Positions 21,250-32,849 of a stretch of DNA of 64,000 bases are shown here, piece after piece (within the stretch, counting starts at the first letter, position 1; the number at the start of each line of letters is the position of its first letter). The stretch covers positions 192,240,372 to 192,304,371 of the forward strand of contig NC_092875.1 in the NCBI RefSeq assembly GCF_028372415.1, written 5' to 3'. A program made the translations under genes and the position numbers. The notes beneath the pieces are model-generated. The model searched no databases, was not told where the DNA came from, and was given only the letters and a program-made list of their open reading frames with translations. This stretch comes from Notamacropus eugenii. Its lineage: Eukaryota; Chordata; Mammalia; Diprotodontia; Macropodidae.

Positions 21250-21570
21250 TGATGTTATGCTGAATTCAGCAATCAACATTCATTAAACACTTAATATGTG
21301 CCAGGCGCTGCTAGGCTTTAGGGATACAAGTGCAAAAAAGGAAATGATCACTACTTTCAAGAAACTTACATTGTAATGGAGGAGAAAAAAAATACACACA
21401 CACATTTATATGCAGCAGAAACAGAAAGGGAATAACTACAAGTGTAGACAAAGTAGCTAAATCCAAGGTAGTCTTGGGGGGGGTGTTGCACAATACTAGC
21501 TCTTGAGAGGATCAGGAAAGTCTTCATGAAGAAGATGGTGCCTGACCTGAAAGACTATGTTTTGATGAAA
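21250..21570 (-). mobile_element. L2 3' end fragment (antisense)
   Basis: 'cattcattaaacacttaatatgtgccaggcgctgctaggctttagggatac' ... 'tcaagaaacttacattgtaatggagg' is the antisense L2 terminus. Small CA and poly-A/G tracts interrupt it. Confidence 0.75.
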
Positions 21571-21875
21571 GGAAAAGATTCAGATCAATGTAGTGCCAAA
21601 AGGCTGACTAATATGATTATTTCCTTATGAAGCTGTAGGTTTCAAAATACTGATTCTGATTTAGGGGGATAAAAATCCCAAAAGATTTGAAGAGCATATT
21701 TTGACTTTTTGCCCAGGAATATTTGGAAATTATTTTTACTGGAACTAAGCATTTCATTCCAGATAATCTCTGCACTGAGGAGAGATATTCCTCCATCGGA
21801 TCAAGATTCTTCGGCTGGATCAAGGTAATCGCAATAACTTGTACACAATCAGTTTTAACCACCATAAAACATCCA

Positions 21876-21950
21876 CACACACACACACATTCACAGATCT
21901 GCTAGTATGTAGTCACACCACACGCACACATACACACACAGTGGTGGGAG
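21876..21950. repeat. CA-rich microsatellite
   Basis: Imperfect (CA)n with interruptions, followed by a short GA run at 21947-21970. Confidence 0.85.
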
Positions 21951-22247
21951 AGAGAGAAAGACAGAGAGAAATCTTAGTATTTTATACCTGGCCTTATTAC
22001 TGAGTAGTTTTCATTTAAGATGGAAAAATCTATTCAACCAGAAGGATGATAACTTATGGCAATGGTCCATTATCACATTTTTTCCCCTCAATGGAAAGTG
22101 ACTTCTATCATATTTTTTCTGGTGTCCATTATACCCAATTAATTTAAACTGGATTTATGTCTGTCCTACTTTTCTTTCTTTTTTTCATGTCCATGATCTA
22201 TTGGTTTATAGCTACTAGTGAGAATCCCTTTCTAGACTACACTAGAG

Positions 22248-22450
22248 CAGGGTTTGGGAACCTGTGGCCTCAAGGCTACATTTGGCCCTCGAGGTCCTCA
22301 AGTGTAGCTCTTAACCTGAATCCAAACTGCACAAAACATATGCCCTTAATAAAAGGATTTGTTCTATAAAACTTGAACTCAGTCAACAGGCCACGTCCAA
22401 GGACCTAGAGGGCCACATTTGGCCTTGAGGCCACAGGCTCCTCATCCCTG
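22248..22450. mobile_element. hAT-like non-autonomous DNA transposon (MITE)
   Basis: A 203-bp element begins CAGGGTTTGGGAACCTGTGG and ends with its complement-like 'ggccacaggctcctcatccctg'. CAGGG...CCCTG termini are typical of hAT/Charlie-type MITEs. Flanking octamers (CACTAGAG / GATTACAG) agree at 5 of 8 positions, so the target duplication is degraded. It has no coding capacity. Confidence 0.7.
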
Positions 22451-22839
22451 GATTACAGCAACACCACAATCATTGGTTAGGCTCCTGGATAAATGTTGCT
22501 TCTTTTTAACTCTAGCAGAATTCTAAGCATTTCTCGTCTACTAAAAATTTTTAGTTTACTCGTTGAATGGCAAACAATATCGTGTCAAAACTCCAAAATG
22601 CAGGATAAATCAATAACACTAAAAGCAAATAATGAGATTCTCAAAACAGACAAGGAAAGGAAATTGAAAGCTGGATTTTGGCAAAAGAGAAAAAAGAGGA
22701 ATTTGTGGTAATGACACCGTTGAATCTTGAGAATGTTTTCTGCCTGTAAAGGCTGTTTTTGCAAAGTAGCCCACCTTTTCTTAAGTGAAAATCTTTTCAT
22801 TCCTAGTCTGAAATCTTTCATCTTAACGTCTGAAAGCAC

Positions 22840-23725
22840 AATCTACCAGTCACCCAGGCTCAAAATCTAGCTGTTATCATTTTTTAACTTACTCTCTTGT
22901 CTCCTACTCTAGTCAGTTGCCAAAGCTTGTTGATTCTACCTCACAACTCTTCTCTGATACAGCCACCAACTTGGTAAAAGTCTTTATCACCTCATGCCTA
23001 AACTATTGAAATGACCCTCTAGTTGGACTTCCTGAATGAAGTGTCTCTCTACTCAACACCATCATCCACTCGGCTAGCCACATAATCTTCCTAAAGCACA
23101 GGTCTGATCATGTCAAACTCTACTCAATAAATGGCAATGACTCCCTTTCCAATGAACTAGGATCCCCCAGGATCAAATCCTCTAGTTGGCTTTTAAGACT
23201 TTCCATGTCTTCTAATCTTCTCATATGTTACTCCTCATAATGTGCTCTGGGATCTATTGGAACTGATATTCTTTCTGTTCGCTCTTCACATGAGATACTC
23301 CATCTCCTGAACCAGAGTCTTTTCATTGGCTGTACTCCTACAGACCTGTAATTTTCTCCCTCTTCTCTTTTACCTCCTACTTCCCCGACTTTCTTCAAAT
23401 CTCAACTATAATCTCACCTCCTATAAGAAGACTTTTTTGATCCTTAATATTAGTGCCTTCCCTCTTGGTTATCTCACATTTTCCTTGCATGTAACTTATT
23501 TTTAAATCGTGCTTGTATGATGTCATGGAGTTCAATGACCAATTGAGTTCATTGAGTTCGATGAACAATTGAGTTCATTGAGTTCAACGAACAATTGAGT
23601 TCATTGAGTTTGCCTCCTTTAGATGAGGGACCGTTTTTTACCTTTCTTTGTATCCCCAGTACTTAGTACAGAGCCTAGAATACATTTCATGGTTAATAAG
23701 TAGTTGTTGACTTGACTTGTTGACA
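22840..23725 (+). mobile_element. L2 LINE, RT C-terminus to 3' end (sense)
   Basis: Blocks run in L2 order: 'gttgccaaagcttgttgattctacctcacaac' (RT C-terminus, AKACRFYLRN-like), 'cctaaagcacaggtctgatcatgtc', 'cctcctataagaagacttttttga', and finally 'gtatccccagtacttagtacagagcc'. It contains a small minisatellite (23528-23605) where the L2 'gactgtgagctccttgagg' region should be. Confidence 0.8.
23528..23605. repeat. 26-bp minisatellite, three copies
   Basis: Three consecutive 26-bp units starting GAGTTCAATGACCAATTGAG, GAGTTCGATGAACAATTGAG and GAGTTCAACGAACAATTGAG, each ending TTCATT. There are only a few mismatches between units, and the unit carries an internal GAGTTCATT half-repeat. Confidence 0.95.
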
Positions 23726-24244
23726 TCACAAAACAAGAAGATATGATTTCATAATGGGGAAAAATGACAGATAAAAATGAATGCCCAAATTCAAACACTG
23801 AGTTGGAACTAAAGCCATTGTCTCTCCTTGTTCTGATGAAAATCAGACCTTAATGAGGTGAGCACACACCCAGATGATTCAGCTCTTCAAGAAGCAACAG
23901 GTGACATATAGCATAGCTGATCCAGAAGAGTTGACACAGCTCAGATGGAGAAAATTTCATTAGCTTGGTGAGTTCATTAGGTCTAACCACCTTTAATAGA
24001 CCAAGAAAAAGATTTCTTAGGCTTAGTGAGAATAGATCAAATTGGGGAATGGCCAATAGCTACAATTGCAAAACCAAAGCAAACCCTTCCCTGAAACCCC
24101 AAATTTTATTTGTTTATATGATTTGGGGGGAAAAAAGTTGAGTCACACAAATTTGCCCCAGACTTGCTATGTAGAAGAGATATGAGTTCAAGCCCAATTC
24201 CCAACCCCTCATGCTAAAAGCCACTACAAATAACAGAATGTATT

Positions 24245-24410
24245 AACAAAGAATAAAGGACCACTGAGGCCATTTTAGCCCACATCCCTATGTTACAGAC
24301 GAGGGGTTTGAGGCCAGTCAAGTTCAAATGCCCAACCCTAAATCACCCAACCTTAAATCACAGAACTAGGATCCAGAAGCCCCTTCACTCCACTGATAAT
24401 GCTGCTTTGC
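24245..24410 (-). mobile_element. MIR3-like SINE fragment (antisense)
   Basis: 'accactgaggccattttagcccacatccctatgttacagacgaggggtttgaggcc' ... 'cacagaactaggatccagaagcc' matches the antisense MIR3-like repeat (CATTTTACAGATGAGGAAACTGAGGCC). Confidence 0.6.
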
Positions 24411-24620
24411 CCTCAGAGACTTTCCTAGCTTTCTACAAAGGGGAAGAATTGGTCTCCTTTGCCTCTGATTCCTCAGGGATGTGGAAGCTGTCTTCACACA
24501 TAAATTGAAACCTGTCTATTCTTTCCTGAAAAAAGACACCATTTGGTGTGAGGCAGATGAGGAACCAGCAAATATCCTCTTCTGATTCTTCTTAGGTGAG
24601 TTTTCCCAAATGCATTAAAT

Positions 24621-24821
24621 CAAGGCCTCTTAGCCTTTCATGTTTATGTGTGTTCTGGTTCCCTCTGGCATTCTCATGAAGATCATGGACTCCTTTCCAG
24701 AAAAACGTTTTAAAATGCCAAAGTTGAAATACATGGAGTTGCAATGGAAACCAATTATATTGAAATACAGTTATCAACACATATTTTTTAAGGTTTTTGG
24801 CCTGCCAGTTAAGAACTCTTG
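24621..24821 (-). mobile_element. hAT-like MITE (antisense relative to the 38425 copy)
   Basis: Ends are CAAGGCCTCTTAGCC and GGCCTGCCAGTTAAGAACTC followed by TTG. The interior ('aaatacatggagttgcaatgg' ... 'aaatacagttatcaacacat') is the reverse of the 38425-38641 element. Flanking octamers CATTAAAT and CCCTAAAT agree at 6 of 8. A 134-codon ORF that starts in it (24640-25044) is chance. Confidence 0.7.
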
Positions 24822-25159
24822 CCCTAAATGGCTCTGTGCCTTGTCCCACTTTCTGTGTGGGGAACAGGCCAAAGACATTTTACCAGATCTTACCCCAAAG
24901 CAGTGCAATGAGGAACAACGATTGGGGAAGTCACCTGTTCATTCTAGATATATCCACTGCCTGTGGAAAAACAGAATCAAAGGGGAGACTATTTCTCCTG
25001 CTTGCATCCCTGGATACAATACTGTAGAGACTGCACAAGCTTGAATAGGAAAAAAAAAAGTGAGCTAAAGGATTACCATAACAGATACAAAAAGCTAAAA
25101 CAAAGAACTCTGCCAAGCAAGATGTTTCCATTTCAGAGGGGTAGGCATCGGAAGGATTA

Positions 25160-25900
25160 ATTAGTTAATGTTTGTTAACTATTTAAGAAGGTACAAAAGC
25201 TCTATAATCTCATAATGCTGTATCTTCCTTAAGCCTGAATTCACACTGCTAAGGTCACATTTGATTGAATGGCCAAAGGATTGGTCTAGCTTAGCTCTAA
25301 CCCACCATTTATCCTGAAGAAAAAAAATATTTTAATAATGTCTTTTAAATCGGTGCAAATGGCTGATAGCTGATGGTTTCCATATATTATTTTAAGATCC
25401 CCAGTCATTTAACAAAAATTACTATCATGTTACCAGGATAATTCACAGGAATTACTTGTAAAAGATTTCTCACCAGCCATTTATTATTTCCTGAAATCTG
25501 TTCAATTTCTTTTTCTCTCCATAAATCGAGTGACTAATCAGTTCTCATTTGCTCCTTGGTATCAGCTCCCCTAAGACTTATTCACATAATGGTGTAGCAC
25601 AGGCAATGATATGGAAAGAGAAATATAAGTGGCCATAGTAAATGAGACTAAGCTCTAGTACAAAAATAGGAGAAGAAAGCAAGGGAAGTCACTAGAGATC
25701 ATGTGCCTACTTACATTGACTGGGAATGGAATTGGTTGTATAATTTGTCAGCGTTATGAATCAGAGGAAGCAGAAACTATACGGAAATGTCTGAAGGAAA
25801 AGTCCACACAAAAGAAGTTAAACTCTCTCTCCATACATGAGAATTAGAACTGGAGAACTTTGGGAGTGGGGTATCTAGTGTATGTGCATGGTAATGTGGC
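25160..25900. other. Unannotated stretch
   Basis: No recognised repeat and no ORF with features. Confidence 0.4.
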
Positions 25901-25904
25901 AAGC

Positions 25905-26160
25905 AGAGAGAACTGGACCTAACATCAGAAACACCTGAGTTCAAATGTTATTTCAGACATCTGTTAGCTGTGTGACCCTCAGCAAGTCACTTAACCTTAT
26001 TTACTTCAATTTTCTCTGTAAAATGGGGACAAATGATAGCACCTAACTTACAGGGCTGTTGTGAAGTTAAAATGAAGCTAAACTTTCAAAGTTGTAAATC
26101 ACTTTCAAAGCTTGAAATACCATATAAGTGCTACATCATCATCAATATTATTAACGAAAC
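25905..26160 (+). mobile_element. Ther1/MIR-type SINE
   Basis: 'gaactggacctaacatcagaaacacctgagttcaaatg', 'tgtgaccctcagcaagtcacttaacc', 'aaatgggg', then 'agggctgttgtgaag' and tail 'aagtgctacatcatcatcaatattatta'. Near full length. Confidence 0.8.
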
Positions 26161-26369
26161 ATCACATTTCCTCTAACATAAGAAACAGGATTAAAAACAA
26201 TATACTACTGAGTCAAAAAGATTCTAATCAGAAAAACGTCATAAATTCATTTGTTTCAACTTTTAGCTCTATATAATAATTTCTTGATTAAATATCTGCC
26301 TCTAGTTTTCTTCCTATGTTCTAGTCTTGAATCATTAATTCCTTTCTAATAAACATTGTCCCAAAGGCA

Positions 26370-27480
26370 TATCAAACTCAGCGTCTCTCAGATTGAGCTT
26401 CTCTTCTTGTCTCCTAATCCTGTCTCTCTTCTAACTTCCCTTTGGGGCCTAGGCTAACTAACCACCTATGTTCACTGTTGTCAAATCTTGTGGATTCTAC
26501 CTCTACAATGTCTTTTACATCAGTTTCCCTCCATTTACTCCCATGACCACTCCCCTCCTTCAGTCTAGGATTGCCTCTTGCCTGGACGGTTGCAATGGCT
26601 TCCCCCTATTGATTTCCTACCTTTTAACCACTTTCATCCCAAGCCATCCTCCACATAGTCCCAAAGTCAATTTTTCTAAAACAGAAGTTGTGACCACATC
26701 ACTCTAATATTCAAGAATAAATAACTTTAATGTTTATCTACTGATTTAAAAAATATTTTATTTTTAATTTATGGAATAAAACAAGCATTTCTATAACATA
26801 GAATAGTAAAAAGGATGATTGCACATGAAATTCCAAATCTATCATATACAACTTGCTGTTCCTTTAAAATATATTATAAAATGATCATGAATTTTTTTTC
26901 TTTTATTCAAATGGCCTCTTTGTTGTTCTATAATCATAATTTTCTATCTTGTCTCTCACCTGGTCACTGAAAATCTTCCCCCCCCCACACCCAAAAAAAA
27001 ATTGTATGATCACTTATTTGAAAATGCTGCAGAAGTAATGGTTTAGGAAAATAAGCTTTCAGGTCTTTTCAAATCAATTCAGTTCAATTCAAAATGGCAT
27101 TTAAGAACCTATTATGATACATAATCCCTATAATAATGTAAAATGAAAGAATAACCACAAAACATATCTGTACCCTTGCATAGGCTGTTGTCCATGTTGG
27201 GGATGCTTTCTTACTTACTTAAGCCTGTTAGAACCTCTAGATTTCTTCACAGATCATATTGTCTTCTGCAATAGACCTTTTCTGATTCTCCCAGTTATTA
27301 GTGCTCCCTCTCCCTCCAAATTACTTTGTCTGCATTTTGTATAGAATTATCTTTGTACATACCTCAATTTGGGTAATTCCTAATGACTTCATATCTACAT
27401 AAGTATCTCTATATATATCTATGTAACTTTATCAATCTACTTGTATCTAAATTTCCCTTCTAAAGTCTCTTCAAGGACCC
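26370..27480 (+). mobile_element. L2 LINE (sense), interrupted by an L1 piece
   Basis: 26370-26740 holds the L2 RT C-terminus. The plus frame from 26468 reads VKSCGFYLYNV, a diverged form of the L2 AKACRFYLRN block. 26990-27480 continues with L2 3' sequence ('gatcatattgtcttctgcaatagacc', 'ttgtacatacctcaattt', 'aaggaccctgagttc'). L1 3' sequence sits between them. Confidence 0.65.
26745..26985 (-). mobile_element. L1 3' end fragment (antisense)
   Basis: 'tttatggaataaaacaagcatttctataacatag' ... 'gatgattgcacatgaaattcc' ... 'acaacttgctgttccttt' is the reverse complement of the L1 3' end also present at 36520-36730 in sense orientation. Confidence 0.7.
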
Positions 27481-27499
27481 TGAGTTCAAGAAGGTGTCC

Positions 27500-28680
27500 A
27501 TTTGGAATGCAGGCTTGGGGAGTTCCTATCAAGCTGGGAAAACTTCAGGTATGATCTGATGACAGACTGTCTACTGTTCAAGGATCAGCAAATATAAACA
27601 CAAAAAGGTTCATCATAAAAATCAAGAACAAAAAAATGGCCATCTGATGATTTGATTAAGTAGAAAGGGCAAAGCAACTCACATGGACTGTCTACTGTGT
27701 TATAGAAAATATGGGATCCACCCCAACTATTAGAATATCTACACCAATGAGAACATGAATCCTGGAACTACATTGTTTATACTATAGAGTCTACATGACC
27801 CTCAATAAATTTAGCCCACAATTTACTGGACATAACTGATTCTTGCTACCTTTTCAAATATTAGGGCAGCATTACGCACTTTTAAACTGTAAGTGGATTG
27901 CAATAAAAATGATGAACCCAGGAGGCTGGTGCCACATTGGTATTTAGTTAGTAAGGCGATTCGTATCTCATTTGGTGTGTTTCCCATTCAACTTGCCTTG
28001 ATCTTGTACCTTTCTCTTTTATTGAACTACTGTGAAACAATCAGATGTTGATATTTGAAAAATAGCAGCCCATCTCCATCAGCTTCATGCATGATCTTAT
28101 GATAGCTTAAAATCTTAACATTTACATAGTTGGACATTTTTAAAATTACATTTCATAGCCAATGTCCTGAGAAAAAGAAATCTCTAGAGATGAATGGAAA
28201 CTGGAAGGAGAACCAGAGGACACTGAGATTTCATAACTCATATTGACCTTCCTTTTCTTTTGCTCACCCTCCATCTCTTCTTTCTTCAGACTTCAGTGCT
28301 TTTCTTCCATGCATATCTTTCCTATACAAGTGTCTATTCTCTTATTAGTTTTTTTAGGGTTTTTTTATGTTTTACTTTGCTTTGTCTTCACTAAGTGCTT
28401 ATTTTCTCAGAAGTTCATGTGGAAGATATTCCAAAGAAAGCATTATTACGCACACACACAGAAATGATGCACCTTTTCCTGTGCATGGAAAAATAATGGA
28501 GGTTGCATTAAGAGCTCTAGAGTAAGACGGAACACACCAGCTGTTAATAGAGTCGGAATAGTGAGTAACAATAGGAGGGTACGTCCGTTGTCCAACTAGA
28601 CATATTTCACAAAACAATTCATAGGGGCAAAAATGAAGAGCTTTTGCACCAGAGTTATAAAGGATATTAACAGATATATT
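27500..28680. other. Unannotated stretch
   Basis: About 1.2 kb of AT-rich DNA without a recognised repeat or convincing ORF. ORFs at 28243-28467 (plus) and 28399-28617 (minus) overlap and lack motifs. Confidence 0.4.
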
Positions 28681-28689
28681 ACAAGGGAA

Positions 28690-28880
28690 AGGCCACTGAT
28701 TCTGGAATCACAGAATTTGGTTTGGATACTGCCTGTAACAGTTGCTACCCATGTGAGCATGAGCAAATTTCACTTATCATCCTTGGGACACACTTTCCTC
28801 ATTTGTAAAAATTAGTATATTGAACTAAGGAGCCCAAGGCTCCTTTCAGCTCTATTGTGGACCTCTATCTTATGATCCCA
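28690..28880 (+). mobile_element. MIR-type SINE fragment
   Basis: 'ggccactgattctggaatcacagaatttgg' ... 'tgagcaaatttcactt' ... 'tttcctcatttgtaaaa' ... 'tcctttcagctcta' follows the MIR core and 3' order. Confidence 0.55.
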
Positions 28881-28967
28881 GATTAAATTTGGTAAGAAGG
28901 CATAATTTGAAGTCTAAATAGAGTCTAAAGTGATACCTCAAATACATGGGACTGAAAAACACTAGCT

Positions 28968-29135
28968 CTTCATCCTAGTCAGAAAATCTGGGGTCAAATT
29001 CTATCTCTGTTTACTACCCACATGAGCTCAACAAGTCATTTAACAAGTCTGGGGCCTCAGTTTCCTTGTAAGTAAAATGAGGGAATTGGACTAGATAGTC
29101 TCTAAATCCCATGTCAGCTTTTAGTCTATCATTCA
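28968..29135 (+). mobile_element. MIR-type SINE fragment
   Basis: 'gggtcaaattctatctctg', 'aacaagtcatttaac', 'cctcagtttccttgtaagtaaaatgaggg', then 'gactagatagtctct'. Second of three similar pieces in tandem at 28.7-29.3 kb. Confidence 0.6.
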
Positions 29136-29164
29136 TTTGTTCGAAGGGACAGAAAAGTGAAAAG

Positions 29165-29330
29165 GAAAGGGTGCTGGGATCAAGTACTGCTTCTATTGCT
29201 TATTCTCCATTTGGGTAAATCACTTCTTAGACTCTCTGGATTTAAGGTTCCTCATTTTTAAGAAGGGTTCGAATGCGATTATTTCTAGAGTAATTTCCAA
29301 CTCTAAATTTATGAAATTTTCATTGGTAGT
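29165..29330 (+). mobile_element. MIR-type SINE fragment
   Basis: 'gtgctgggatcaagtactgcttctattgc', 'gggtaaatcacttcttagactctctgg', 'ttcctcatttttaagaaggg'. Third tandem MIR-like piece. Confidence 0.5.
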
Positions 29331-29399
29331 TCTGCATGCTTATTAATGCCTCCTTAAGTGAGGGGAGAATGAAATTGAGCATTAAGCAAAGATCCCAAT

Positions 29400-30180
29400 A
29401 AAGAGTCATAGTTTGAACTCCTACAGAAAGTGAAAGTAGAGTTAAATGTCAGTGGCTACCCACAAATATTTCAGGAACCCAATGAGCTTTGGGACAAAAA
29501 ACAAATCTGCCTAATGAGTCATTCTATTAGTGCAATCTCCAATTACTTCAATACTCTGAATACATATGGTATGCCTTATTATCTCCCTTCTCCTCTCTCT
29601 TTTTCTTCTTCCTTTTCATCATATTCCTCTCCTCTTTCTTTTTCTCTGCTTCCTCTTCTTCTTCCTCAACATTTGTTCTAGCTTACCTTTCCGCTATTCA
29701 TAGTGAACCAACAATAAAAAAGAAGAGATTAATTCTGATGCCCAAATTAGTTTGCTATTTGGGTTAACTGTGAAGAGTTAAAATAAGTCTTTGGATAGCA
29801 AATACTAAAATCAATGTTTCAAGTATAAGTGTGTTTCCCAACAAGGGCAAGTTCCTTTAATAGGGTAGATTGTGTCTCCTCTATAAGTTACTAGATGGTC
29901 TTTGAAACTTGTTATTACTAAAGATTCATCACCTTGTGGCTCCACTGGTGATGAGTGACCCTAGACTGTACTAGATTTGGCTAACATATTGTCCACCATA
30001 GACCCCTTACCCAAGACTTTCCAGTCAGGTAGTATCTGCCAGATCTTGCAGTCCTCAGTCATAGACTTCAAGAATCCAGGGTCACTTCCATTCCACAGTG
30101 GAACATCAGAATAGAACTTTGTGGAAGGCATGGGTGAATATTTAGTATTTGCCTTCTATGTTGATCTAGCTAATATATTT
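29400..30180. other. Unannotated stretch
   Basis: Nothing recognised except a C/T-rich patch at 29585-29665 (ttcttcttcc-type). Confidence 0.4.
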
Positions 30181-30189
30181 TCTTGAAAA

Positions 30190-30480
30190 TTCAGTTCATC
30201 AAATAGTTATGAAATGCCTGTTGCTGTATACAAGGCACTGAGTTAGACATTGGCAATATGGAGATAAGACAAATTTTACTTTCAAGGAGTCTACAACCGA
30301 ATAGGGTTGAAATACATGTAAAGATAGCTGTGGTACAAGGGAGACTTTGTATAACTATGATAGAGAGAGGAGAGGTCTGCAGCAAAGTGGTAAGAGAAAA
30401 CTAAGAAAAATCATGTGCACCTTGGGAGGGCGGGAGGAGGCTTTAGGAAGGAGAGAACATCAGAATAATTGCAGGATTTG
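30190..30480 (-). mobile_element. L2 3' end fragment (antisense)
   Basis: 'atagttatgaaatgcctgttgctgtatacaaggcactgagttagacattggc', then 'actttcaaggagtctacaacc' and 'ggaggctttaggaaggag' follow the antisense L2 3' end. Confidence 0.6.
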
Positions 30481-30517
30481 ATTTGCTTTCCAGATGATCC
30501 TAAGGCACTCATTCAAA

Positions 30518-30720
30518 AAGGCAAGGTGGCAGAGTGAATAAGATGCTGTAATTAAAATCAAGACCTGGATTTAATTTCTACCTTTGATATTTACTGACTA
30601 TATGACTATAGGCTAGCCTTCCCTTCTTAATTTTTCTTCATTTGTAAAATGGGTCCAATAATACTCGTAGCTCCTATTTTGCTGGGTTATTGCGATGATC
30701 AAATAAGATAATATATGATG
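30518..30720 (+). mobile_element. Ther1/MIR-type SINE fragment
   Basis: 'ggcaaggtggcagagtgaataag' head, 'acctggatttaatttctacc', 'ttcatttgtaaaatggg', and 'gctgggttattgcgatgatcaaataagataat' tail. Confidence 0.65.
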
Positions 30721-30959
30721 ATACAAACTGCAGTTCTATATAATTGACTGTCGCTAATATCATTTGCCAAAAGAGGAAATGTATAGCTTATCGATTTGCT
30801 TTTAAAGCACAGTAAGTAATAGATGCTGGAGATAAAATTTCCAGTCCCGACTTTGCCATCAACTTTCTGTTTGACCTGGAGCAAGCAATCAGTTCCATCA
30901 TTTGTAAAAGAAGGGTGTTGGGAAATTTAGTCATTAAGATCACTCCCATCTCTGAAATT

Positions 30960-31700
30960 GAAGGATTCTTATATTTGCCAAACTTTTCAACATGACCTAC
31001 ATGTTCATTAGCACATCACTCATGAATAGCAGCCATTACCTAGAAAGTTAAGCTTAGTTTGTAAAATAATTTTATTATTCTTTAGGATATTCTATTGTGT
31101 ACATCAACTTTACTTCAGGGTAGTCTTGCTCTTTCTTGCCAGTTAGTTTTTTTAAAACTTCTCTTATTATATTCATCCTTTCTTCTCTCTGTTCCTCTTT
31201 TTCACTGCTTTCTTTATAGTAAAATTAAAAACTTTACATACAATTTAATTAAGTTAATTAATTAAAAAATTAAAACTCATAAGTCCTTGCTTTGTTGCTG
31301 ACTGTAAATAATTTCCCAATACTCAAATGTTGGTCAATATCTGAGGAGAGGTATGGGGACGGGAGTGAGAGTGGCAGCTTACCACTACATATTTCCTTAT
31401 TTCTAAAGCTATGCTAACTTTATGAAATTTTCATGAGGATATGAAAAATAAGAGTAGGAAACCTCCTGCTGCATGATATTTTAAATGCTCTTGAAGTTAT
31501 TTCCTTCTATAAATTAAAAACAATAGTGGGGATGATGTCGTGCGTTATTATCACTAATTATTCATTAATTAATTAATTAATAAGTGAAATTTCTGAAGAA
31601 TAGATCCATTTTTAGTCACCTCTCTCTAAAAGGAGCTATGTAAAGAAATTATTATATTGGCAACATCTTTGGAGAAATGATACAGCAACCAGAAATTAAA
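30960..31700. other. Unannotated AT-rich stretch
   Basis: It includes a (TTAA)-type run at 31237-31268 and another at 31563-31582. No recognised transposon or ORF. Confidence 0.4.
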
Positions 31701-31701
31701 A

Positions 31702-31941
31702 CTGTTGTTGTTTAGTCATGTCTGACTCCATTTGGGGTCTTCTTGGTAAAGATACTGGAGTGATTTTCCATTTCCTTCTCTAGTTCATTTTTACAGATGA
31801 GGAAATTGAGGCAAATGGGGTTAAGTGACTTGTCCAGAGTCACATATCTAGTAAGTGTCTGAGGTTAGATTTGAACTCAGGAAAATGAGTCTTCCTGACT
31901 CTGGGACCACTACGGCTATCCACTGGGCCATCCAGCTGCCT
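31702..31941 (-). mobile_element. tRNA-headed marsupial SINE (antisense)
   Basis: Near full length: 'tgtttagtcatgtctgactccatttggggtcttcttggtaaagatactgg' ... 'ttacagatgaggaaattgaggc' ... 'gatttgaactcagg' ... 'ctatccactgggccatccagctgcctc'. Confidence 0.88.
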
Positions 31942-31959
31942 CAGAGAGAACCACTATTA

Positions 31960-32140
31960 AATAATGCCATCATTTCCAAGGCAAAGATATTGAAGTGGTT
32001 TGCCATTTCCTTTTCCACCTCATTTTACAGATGAAGAAACTGAAGTAAACAGTGTCTGAGTCAGGATTTGAACTCAGGAAGAAGACTTTTCCTGACTCCA
32101 GGTCTGGTTCTTTGTCCACTGTGCCACCAAGTACACCACT
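31960..32140 (-). mobile_element. tRNA-headed marsupial SINE, second partial copy (antisense)
   Basis: 'ttccaaggcaaagatattgaagtggtttgcc' ... 'aggatttgaactcagg' ... 'tgtccactgtgccaccaagtac'. It lacks the distal start and an internal 'gttaagtgacttgcccagg' stretch. It lies directly after the previous copy in the same orientation. Confidence 0.8.
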
Positions 32141-32199
32141 AATTTAAAGGCTGACTCCAGTTTAAAACTCTTTTTTTTTACCCTACCTGCATTTTAGCA

Positions 32200-32620
32200 C
32201 AGCTCACTATGCTCAAATCAAGAGTCCTGGACTCATTGGCCCTACTCATTGTGGTTGTGGGGTCTTAGGTAGGTGAAGACTTTCAGCATGCATACTGCTA
32301 TCTATATAAATTATTATTAAAAGTATGTAATGTGTTTGTGTTCTGTGGAACATGTATTTATAATGTTACATTCGTAATTTAATTGACATGCAATGTCAGG
32401 TATTATAATACACAATGAAAATATAATATTTGAATGACCAATCTGAGGATAATTTATGGATCTCCTAAAGTCCCATTTAATATTTTAATTTTACTCCAAT
32501 TTGTATTTTCCTAAGCTATTCATGTCTAGATAATCTTTTGGGATTTTGTGTTAAATCAGACACTTAAAGAGAACATGTAGGCTGGTCACTTCAGCTTTAG
32601 TGTTAAGGGAATAGGGAAGC
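32200..32620. other. Unannotated stretch
   Basis: Nothing recognised. Confidence 0.4.
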
Positions 32621-32624
32621 ACTC

Positions 32625-32815
32625 AGAAGCATAGAATCATAGATTGAAAGCTAGGAGGATCTTCAGAAATTATATTGCCCAGCTCCCATAATTTACAAGA
32701 GACTAAGACCAAAGAGTTTGAGTGATTTACTCAAGTCACTTACCATTATTACGTAAATGATAATGATTAGAACTAGCATCTGAATCCTTATGCTCTCACT
32801 CTTTTTTGAAATGCA
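32625..32815 (-). mobile_element. MIR3/L3-tailed repeat (antisense)
   Basis: 'catagaatcatagattgaaagctaggaggatcttcag' ... 'cataatttacaagagactaagacc' ... 'agaactagcatctgaatcc' matches the antisense repeat that ends in the CR1-like ATTCTATG motif. Confidence 0.6.
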
Positions 32816-32849
32816 TCTTGGAACTGTCCCTAAGACCACAGGGCGAGAA

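Noticed and set aside
23528..23605. Direct repeats that could suggest a CRISPR-like array
   Set aside because: Three head-to-tail 26-bp units have no spacers, and the context is an L2 in a vertebrate genome.
24640..25044. 134-codon plus-strand ORF
   Set aside because: It starts inside a hAT-like MITE and continues into unique DNA, with no recognisable domain, splice context or codon pattern.
28690..29330. Three MIR-like pieces in a row as a possible tandem duplication
   Set aside because: They differ too much in sequence and spacing. Independent old SINEs are more likely.
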